This document shows, in pieces, positions 56,473 through 64,000 of a stretch of 64,000 nt of DNA. This DNA comes from Argopecten irradians (taxonomy: Eukaryota > Mollusca > Bivalvia > Pectinida > Pectinidae), in the NCBI RefSeq assembly GCF_041381155.1, contig NC_091138.1, positions 30,559,604 through 30,623,603 on the forward strand, read 5' to 3'. The notes under the pieces are model-generated. The model was not told the DNA's origin. It saw nothing but the letters and a program-made list of their open reading frames with translations, and ran no database searches. Position numbers and translations under genes: made by a program. Within the stretch, counting starts at the first letter, position 1; the number at the start of each line of letters is the position of its first letter.

Positions 56473-56739
56473 GGGGAGGAGGTCTGGGGGAGGGGTCCCT
56501 TACTGTCATACTCAACGCCAATATGATCCATATCTCGCCCTGGGATACGGCTGTGGTAAGTTGTCGGACACAGATCACGTCATTTTTTTCAAATGTTTTT
56601 TCATTGTTTCTGTCTTGGCGTTACAATGAATTTTCAGCCATTGAAAATCGCTCCAAATCATATTGCAGTAGTGTCAAATACAAAAATATTACATCTGCGA
56701 AACCACTGGATATCAAGCGGATTCTGTGATAGATGGAGG

Positions 56740-56854
56740 ATCTTACATGAGTGACTATGTGATATGGAATTTATCAAACGAGTTCAATACTTTAATTGTA
56801 ATTGTATTTAACGAGTTTGATAAATTTCATTTCACCTAGTCACGACTTTAAGAT
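56740..56854. mobile_element. Foldback MITE, right-arm copy
   Basis: Counterpart of 13192-13304, with a slightly changed loop (TTTAATTGTAATTGTATTTAA). Confidence 0.65.
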
Positions 56855-57244
56855 TCTATTTATCACATAACTTTTATTAATAGAAATATAAGCAAAACTT
56901 TAAATTTCGTCTCTATATAACAGTAGAAATCCGGCTCGGATGTGACATTTCCGTATACTGAAACAATCATGCGACGTCATACAAATATTATGATGTCAAA
57001 TCTATATGTGTAGTCCTAACAATGTTATTACAGATGTGTCTTACGATATTTATGACTTGGCGTATGACATGGCTGGACGGGCCGGTTATGCGATTACGTA
57101 TTTTATTACATGGCAATGATCAGAATGAATATAGCTTTCTTAAGACGACACCATTATCTGTCTAGAAGTCTGCAGCCAAAGTAATGGTGTATTATGGTTT
57201 AATACGAACTTTGATAGCTTTTATATGAAATGTAGTCAGTTGAC

Positions 57245-58278
57245 CACAGGTGTTCGTTTCTAATATAAGTATAAGTATAATACTGGGTCAAGGTCTATAA
57301 CTCGGCCGGCCATATAACACTACCCAATTTCAGAAAAAGTATGATTATTATCCAACCGTATAGGATATAATAATAGAAATACTCTCAATCGACAGCCAGA
57401 TAATTTATCTTTAATTTGGTATATGATACAATATATATCATGCCGTATAAATGTCACTAGGTATCCAGAAACATCGGAAAACAGCCAGATTTCAACTGGT
57501 CGGACACTGTGGTGTCCTCCGATAAACACGCTAGGGCTCTAATGGGTAGTTCAAAAACCACTGCATGTCAACACTTCAGCTTCATAGGAATTAAAGTTTG
57601 GTAAAAAACAAACTTACCGGTATGTTAGTGTTTATCTATGTACCATCCATTTGCGCAATACAGCCTTTTGAAATTTCCGATTGAAAAAATGTGTGTCTCT
57701 AGCCGTCATGTTGATATGTGTGTAGTACATTTGTTTTCTCGGCGTTGATTGGTCAATTAATTTTCGAGAGCCAATCAACGCCGACAAAACAAATCTACTG
57801 CACACATACTTACATGGCGGCTAGAGACATATTTTTTTTCAATCGGAAATTTCAAAGGGCTACGTTAGGCAAATGGATGGTATTTATCCAGGGATTTACT
57901 AACCGGTAAGTTTGTTTTCTACCAAACTTTCATTCTTATGACGCTGAAGTGTTGACATGCAGTGGTTTTTGAGCTACCCATTAGAGCCCTGGCGTGTTTA
58001 TCGGAGGACACCACAGTGTCCGACCAGTTGAAATCTGGCTGTTTTCCGATGTTTCTGGATACCTAGTGACATTTATACGGCATGATATATATTGTATCAT
58101 ATACCAAATTAAAGATAAATTATCTGGCTGTCGATTGAGAGTATTCCTATTATTATATCCTATACGGTTGGTTAATAATCATACTTTTTCTGAAATTGGG
58201 TAGTGTTATATGGCCGGCCGAGTTATAGACCTTGACCCAGTATTATACTTATACTTATATTAGAAACGAACACCTGTG
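57245..58278. mobile_element. 1.04-kb palindrome, right-arm copy
   Basis: It has the same arms as 11771-12806. The 18-base loop (57753-57770) is in the orientation expected from the inverted arms, so the palindrome has not flipped on its own. The bases just outside the palindrome differ between the two arms, unlike the rest of the arms. Confidence 0.88.
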
Positions 58279-59856
58279 ATTTGTTTACCTCATTTTCCCC
58301 TGAAAATTCACAATAGACTCTTCCAGCCTTTGAATTAGAAGACTTCAAATGTGTCTTCAGGGGTGAATGAGTTAAAGACCTCTTTGAAATTCATGATAGC
58401 ATACCATATAATAATTCTGAGAACGTTCACAGAACTCGGAAGTGCTATAAAACTACATTTGCATATTATTTACATTTACGCCTTTTCTTTTTAAGGGACT
58501 TTTTGCGGGAGCTAATTACCTACTAAAATCGGGAGGATACCTTTTTATATACGGAGTAAGTACTATAGAGAACTGAAATGTGTGTGATACGTCACTGCGT
58601 GTGACATATCACACAAGTTTGTCCATGTGATTACTATTTATTTACATGCGGTAATATTGTTCTACTTTTAATATTTTACTTCGATACTCACTCACATTGT
58701 GGGATGTGTATCATTTTTATAGTGACTTTCCAGTTATCTATTATTTTATTTTTACTCAATACATCACTGAAGAAAGAGTCGCTTGTGCTAAAAAGTAGTA
58801 GATATTTGAAATCTTAAAACATAACAAAAAAAGTTGATCATTTATTGTAATTAATGATTTTATAAATCTTTATAAATTGTGTTATCTTTGATAGTCAAAT
58901 GAATTTATTGTCGTTCATTTTAAATTGCTAATTTCAACACTAGTTTTTCTGTCATTATATAATACCGAAATCGGGAGGATACCTCGGGAGTTCTAACAAC
59001 ATGATGAGGTAATTACGACTTTGTTTTCCAGCCATTCGCTATACACGGCAGTTTGACACCGGAAAGTAATGTGAAGTTTGACCAGTATTTAAAATCACAG
59101 TAAGTGTTGTAGCAGCCACCTGCTACGTTTTTGTATCAGTAGTCTACCGTGACTATACATCAAAGTGTTCCGAAATTCTAAGCGTCCTCTAAATATTGAA
59201 TGTAAAATGTATAATTTTAATTACTACATGTATATGCAGTTCAATAAACAATCCTCAATTCAGTGATGTCCCATACATAAAGGTTACCCAGAGAAACATA
59301 AAGGTTACCCAGAGAAACTTAAATTGGGGACCGTTTCCTTTTTGTATAATTTTTTATGGTGGCAGTTTGAGGTTAGTAATTTCCTTAATTAAAAGAATAT
59401 TGATGAAATGTAGCGAAATTGCTGAACCATTTTTACAATATTATGCATCAATGAATGTAGCTCACCAAGGCACGTAACCACGTAATACATTTTTGTACTT
59501 ACATCCTTTGTGAATAATGGTAAACACGGAAGAAAAAATTCCATTGGCATTGGGAATGGTGCGAATGATAGGCGGTCTCTGACAGTCCCTTAAAATACTG
59601 TAATCTCTAACTATGTAACCTGGCTCATTGGAGAATTGTTGAAGTGTACATGTACTATGTCATTGACAGAGATTGTAGATGGGGAGTGAGGGATATAGAT
59701 GATCTGGAGAAATTGGCTCAGACAAACCTCCTTAAGTTACATCAGATGGTAAGTATAAAACTGATTGGCCCTTGTGATACTACCTTACAGAAATATTAGA
59801 AATAAACACTGTATTCATCTTCACTTTCTAGTTGACAAAGATAATGATATTCGATT

Positions 59857-61924
59857 TTTAGGTCACCTGAGACGAAGTCTCAAGTGACCTATTCTAATCG
59901 CCTTTTGTCCGTCGTCGTGCGTCGTCCGTCGTATGTCCGTAAACAATTTACATTTTCGACTTCTTCTCCAAAACTGCTGAAGCAATTTCAATGAAATTTT
60001 GCACAAACCTTCTAAGGCATAAGGCCAATCAAAATTGTGAATTATATGGTCCCCACCCCCCAGGGGGCTGTGGGAGGGGCCAAAAGGGGTAAAATTGAGT
60101 AAAATTTCAAAAATCTTCTTCTCTACTCACAGATGTGGTAGAATCAAATACTCTTCATAGATAGAAAGGTCTTAAGGTCCTTTACAAAAATTGTGAATTA
60201 TATTACCCTGGGGTCTCTAGTTTCCCCCTGGGGAGGGGGTTAAGTTTACTATACTTTATATTGAGAAAACACATTTTTGCGCATTATTTGGCCATTTGTA
60301 ATAGGAAATGAGTCAAATGTTGTCAGAATTATCAGTATGAGATGGCCATATAATCATATTTACAAATTTTCTATGACTGACCCCAAGGGGCCTTAGGGGC
60401 GGGGTCAAAAGGGGTCAAATAGGCTAAAACTTCAAAAATCTTCTAGAATCAAATACTTTTCATAATTAGAAAGTCTTAAGGTCCTTTACAAAAATTGTGA
60501 ATTATATGACCCTGGGGTCTCACGTTTCCCCTTGGGGAGGGGGTCAAGTTTACTATAGTTTATGTAGGGAAAACACATTTATGAGCATTTTTTTTGCTCA
60601 ATTTTCATTGGAAACGAGTCAAGCTTGGTTAGAATTATTAGCCTGAGATAGCATTTTAATATATCCACATTGGTTCTGGCCGACCCCCTGGGGGCAGAGG
60701 GGCGGGGCTACAAAAGGGTTAAATAGGCTAAAACTTCAAAAATCTTCTTCTGAAATTCTGGAAATGGTAGAAACCAATACTTTTTATAAATAGAAAGGTC
60801 TTAAGGTCCTTTACAAAAATTGTGAATTATATGACCCTGGGGTCTCACATTTCCCCCTGGGGAGGGGGTCAAATTTACTATACAGTTTATATAGGGAAAA
60901 CACATTTATGAGCATTTTTTGCTCAATTTTCATTGGAAACGAGTCAAACTTGGTTAGAATTATTAGCCTGAGATAGCATTTTAATATCATATCCATATTA
61001 TATCCATATTGGTCCAGGCCGACCCCCTGGGGGCAGAGGGGCGGGACCAAAAAAGGTCAAATAGGCTAAAACTTCAAAAATATTCTTTTAAAATTCTGGA
61101 AATGGTATAATCAAATACACTTTATAGATGAAAATATCTTAAAGTTTGTTTATAAAAATTGTAAATTATATGACCCTGGGATCTCCTGTTTCCCCTTGGG
61201 GAGGGGGTCAAGTTTACTATAGTTTATATAGGAAAAACACATTAATAAGCATTTTTTGCTGAATTTTCATAGGAAATGAGTCAAACTTGGTTAGAATTAT
61301 TAGCCTCAGATAGCATTTTAATATCATATCCACATTGAACCTGGCCGACCCCCTGGGGGCAGAGGGGCGGGACTAAAAAAGGGTCAAATAGGCTAAAACT
61401 TCAAAAATCTTTTAAAATTCTGGATATAGTAGAATCAAATAATTATAGATGGAAAGGTCTTCATGTGTTTTATAAAAACTGTGAATTATATGACCTTGGG
61501 GTCTCACGTTACCCCCTGGGGAGGGGTCAAGTTTACTTTAGTTTATATAGGAAAAACATATTTGTGAACATTATTTGCCCAATTTTCGTAGGAAATTAGT
61601 CAAACTTGATCAGAATTATTAGCCTAAGATATAGCATTTTAACATCCATATCCGTCCTCGATGACCCCCGGGGGACCAGAGGGGCAGGACCAAACAGGGT
61701 CAAATACTCAAATTGATTAAAATTTTAAAAAATACCTCTAAGTTCACCGGTTTGATGGAAGCAAATACTCTTCATAGTCTAAAAAGGTCAAATTTATAAA
61801 TCACTGACCAATTTCAAGGCCCAGCATATAGTGTTTATATGTCTTTAATTTGTTTCATTATTTATTTATTTCATTATATATTCTAACTCAGGTGACCGTT
61901 AAGGCCCATGGGCCTCTTGTTTTA
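59857..61924. mobile_element. Element with 320-bp internal repeats, right-arm copy
   Basis: Inverted counterpart of 8136-10183, with the same ends (GGTCACCTGAG and GGCCCATGGGCCTCTTGTTT) and the same number of internal units. It lies in the last intron of the truncated METTL26 copy. Confidence 0.8.
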
Positions 61925-62734
61925 AAATTAATCTTGAGTAAAAATTGTTTTAGTGAAAAAAGGGTTGATTTGCGAGAAAAACAAAAATGCAAAAGTTTAT
62001 TGACTAGCTGAAACTCCAAACCCACAAGCTCAATAATAATAATTCTTTTGTTGATTTTTCTGCTTTGATATACATATATATATATATTCTGTTCTGTTAT
62101 CTATCAATCTCATCTTGCTTTTAAAACATATCACTTATCCAAATACAAGAAGTGAAACTAAGCGCACCTACCTTATTTATTTACAGGTTGACATGCCCGC
62201 CAACAACAAAATTTTGATATTCGTTAAAGAGTCATGACATTGGATACAATTAACGTTTTAAAGTGTGTTACATGTTTTATGTTAATTGACGTTCATGTCT
62301 ATAATGATGTTGTGTCATAACCACAAACATATTGCTGTGTACAAGTATGTTGGCCTCCCAGGCAGTCGAACCTGTGCCACAAATCATTTGATCCACATCA
62401 TTTATGCCCATTTGTGCTTTGTGGATGTATTCATATTCAAAACTATGTTTGAGTAAAAATTAACAATTCAAATGTTAGCGTTTTATCATTTTTATGTACG
62501 AAATACAAACTTTCACTAAGAAAAAAAGATTGTTTCCACGAAACGCAGACAGTACTGAAATGAATGCAAGAAACATGAAGCACTTGTAAACAGTATATGT
62601 ATTGCTACAATTGAAATTCCGTGTCGTATGGTGGAAACTTTTGGCAATGTTGTATTGGCGATCCCGCCATGCGACGAGCGATAATCCGTCATTTGGAGAG
62701 CGATAGCTGTGCGTCATTCAAATTCTGTATGTGG

Positions 62735-62895
62735 ATATTACAGAGTCATCTGCCCTTGTGGGTAGGTATTGATTATCACGTCATGTGTTTACGAGCGTAA
62801 CGTCATACTTTTCGGAGAAAACGACGTGAATTGCGCTCACAAAATAATGACGTTACAATCGATACCTACCCCCAAGGGAGCTAACTCTGTAATAT
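62735..62895. mobile_element. Short foldback MITE, right-arm copy
   Basis: Counterpart of 7154-7314. It lies 3' of the truncated METTL26 copy. Confidence 0.7.
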
Positions 62896-64000
62896 GCAAA
62901 GACGGAATAGCGACAGTACATATTTTGTCCCTCTTCCTTTGGCTCATTATCGCACATCTGTATAGTGGATTTTGGTTTCGTTGCACGCAAAAGGATGAAA
63001 TATGGAAGGTCAACAACAGTCTTTGAGTTACATAAAGTTTGTCCAGTTGAAAATGGACATGCTACTAGTAGCACAACAATACATTGTATTCAGCTCGAGG
63101 GACCGACAAATCCCATTCGTCAGATTAAGATTACTCTACCTGTTTCGGTGTTTCAAAATAGTAATGAAACTGAATCCTCAGTCATTGTTTTTATGATACT
63201 TATAATCGATATATATACAATGAATTGATTCAGAAGTAATTGAAACAACGATGCAACTTTATGTTTATATTCTTAAATCCGGTATGTTTACAGCAGAAGG
63301 CCTATTTGTGTTTGTAATCATCCAAAATCCAGAAATAATGATATACGGAACCAGTAAAATTTCGTTGAATTCAAGAAATGTTTAACGTGTACTGATCAAA
63401 GTAGAATTATAGTGATCGCAACGTTGAATCTTTGTTCGTCACACCTTTCCCTCTCTCTCTGTCTCAGTCTCAAATACAACTTTATATACATGTATATTAT
63501 ATATATATCTTATAAATGCCATTTTGTCTATGTGATTTGAATGCTTTATTTTTTGGGAACGGGCTTTATATAAGTTGTACAATTTGTGCCGAATCCCATT
63601 GCACATTTTGCAATAAAATATGTTTAAATCAAAATCAAATCGTCAAACCTCTTAGACGCATCAGGTTTGAACCCGACACCGCGTCGCAACTACGTTAAAC
63701 ATCTTGCCATGTTATGAATTTTAAGTGTGTGTAATGATTTTATGCAATCGCCTAAAATCTACCTGATTTGTGGAGTTTTGAAGAGTCTGATAAAATTATT
63801 AAAACGATTGACAGTTTCATATCGGGAAAACCTCAAAATACATATTTCATTAGACGGAAATAATATGTGTATGCTCATTGATGAATTGCGGGAATTCCTG
63901 TCAACTTCGAGTAGCTTTATTTGATGCTTCATAAAATCATTAATACGACTACATATAAGGATTAAAGATGTTCCACCGTTGGACAAACTGTATTTTTGTT

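Larger units (their letters stand above)
56445..62237 (+). pseudogene. METTL26: Truncated inverted copy of METTL26 (exons 2'-6) with a new in-frame ATG
   Basis: Exon equivalents are 56445-56555 (3' part of exon 2), 58496-58555, 59032-59099, 59670-59748 and 62187-62237. All splice borders and phases match the complete gene. Exon 1 and the 5' part of exon 2, including the SAM-binding motif, are missing. An ATG at 56445 is in frame through the G run (MCVYW followed by glycines), so a chimeric protein of about 122 residues is possible. It would lack the cofactor-binding half and so is unlikely to be a working methyltransferase. Differences from the complete gene include a silent change in GGACTTTTT and an Arg-to-Leu change in the exon 5 equivalent (AACCTCCTT). 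All downstream exons remain open, which suggests recent duplication, gene conversion or exchange of arms. Confidence 0.88.
56473..64000. repeat. Right arm of the giant inverted repeat
   Basis: It is the reverse complement of 6049-13572 and still matches at the last base of the window (TTCCACCGTTGGACAAACTG against the left arm near 6060), so its outer end lies outside. Visible differences include the length of the TA microsatellite near 62075, the flanks of the 1.04-kb palindrome and scattered substitutions. Confidence 0.95.

Overview
This is a gene-poor, AT-rich window of animal nuclear DNA. It has spliced genes with GT/AG introns, many foldback elements, SINE-like retroposons with (CAAA)n tails, and elements with internal tandem repeats. 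The repeat ends and the single-copy gene fit a lophotrochozoan, most likely a bivalve mollusc; that assignment is inference. No rRNA, tRNA or CRISPR array was recognised.

The clearest host gene is a complete six-exon METTL26 (C16orf13/UPF0585 family, predicted methyltransferase) on the minus strand, 15168 to 7812, encoding 205 residues. Exon 2 (3' part) to exon 6 lie in the left arm of a very large inverted repeat (6049-13572). The right arm (56473 to the window end) carries a second, inverted copy of those exons. The 42.9-kb spacer holds METTL26 exon 1 and the 5' part of exon 2. Recombination between the arms would flip the spacer but still leave one complete METTL26 and one truncated copy. 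The truncated copy begins at a 19-base G run and has its own in-frame ATG.

Inside the spacer, from left to right: SINE copies (16.5-18.4 kb); a 9.09-kb Tc1/mariner-class transposon (19057-28145, TA target, 207-bp terminal inverted repeats) with a DD38E transposase and a second gene for a SAM-like, Cys/His-rich, proline-tailed protein; a 1.19-kb MITE with a nested 89-bp TTAA palindrome; a gag-like retroelement fossil (about 30.6-31.3 kb); and a broken gene joining a tyrosine recombinase to a SET methyltransferase domain (32.1-34.8 kb).

Directly after the SET region comes an array of four near-identical 5.3-kb tandem units (34904-56111). Each unit holds two diverged paralogous small ORFs on the plus strand, two closely spaced ORFs on the minus strand (one with a membrane segment), and two possible spliced exons. 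The METTL26 introns carry a 1.04-kb near-perfect palindrome and a 2-kb element with 320-bp internal repeats; both are present in each arm.

The rest (1-6 kb and the gaps noted below) is intergenic DNA with repeat debris. Several single-base indels in homopolymers, especially in array unit 4 and in the transposase, look like long-read consensus errors as much as true mutations.
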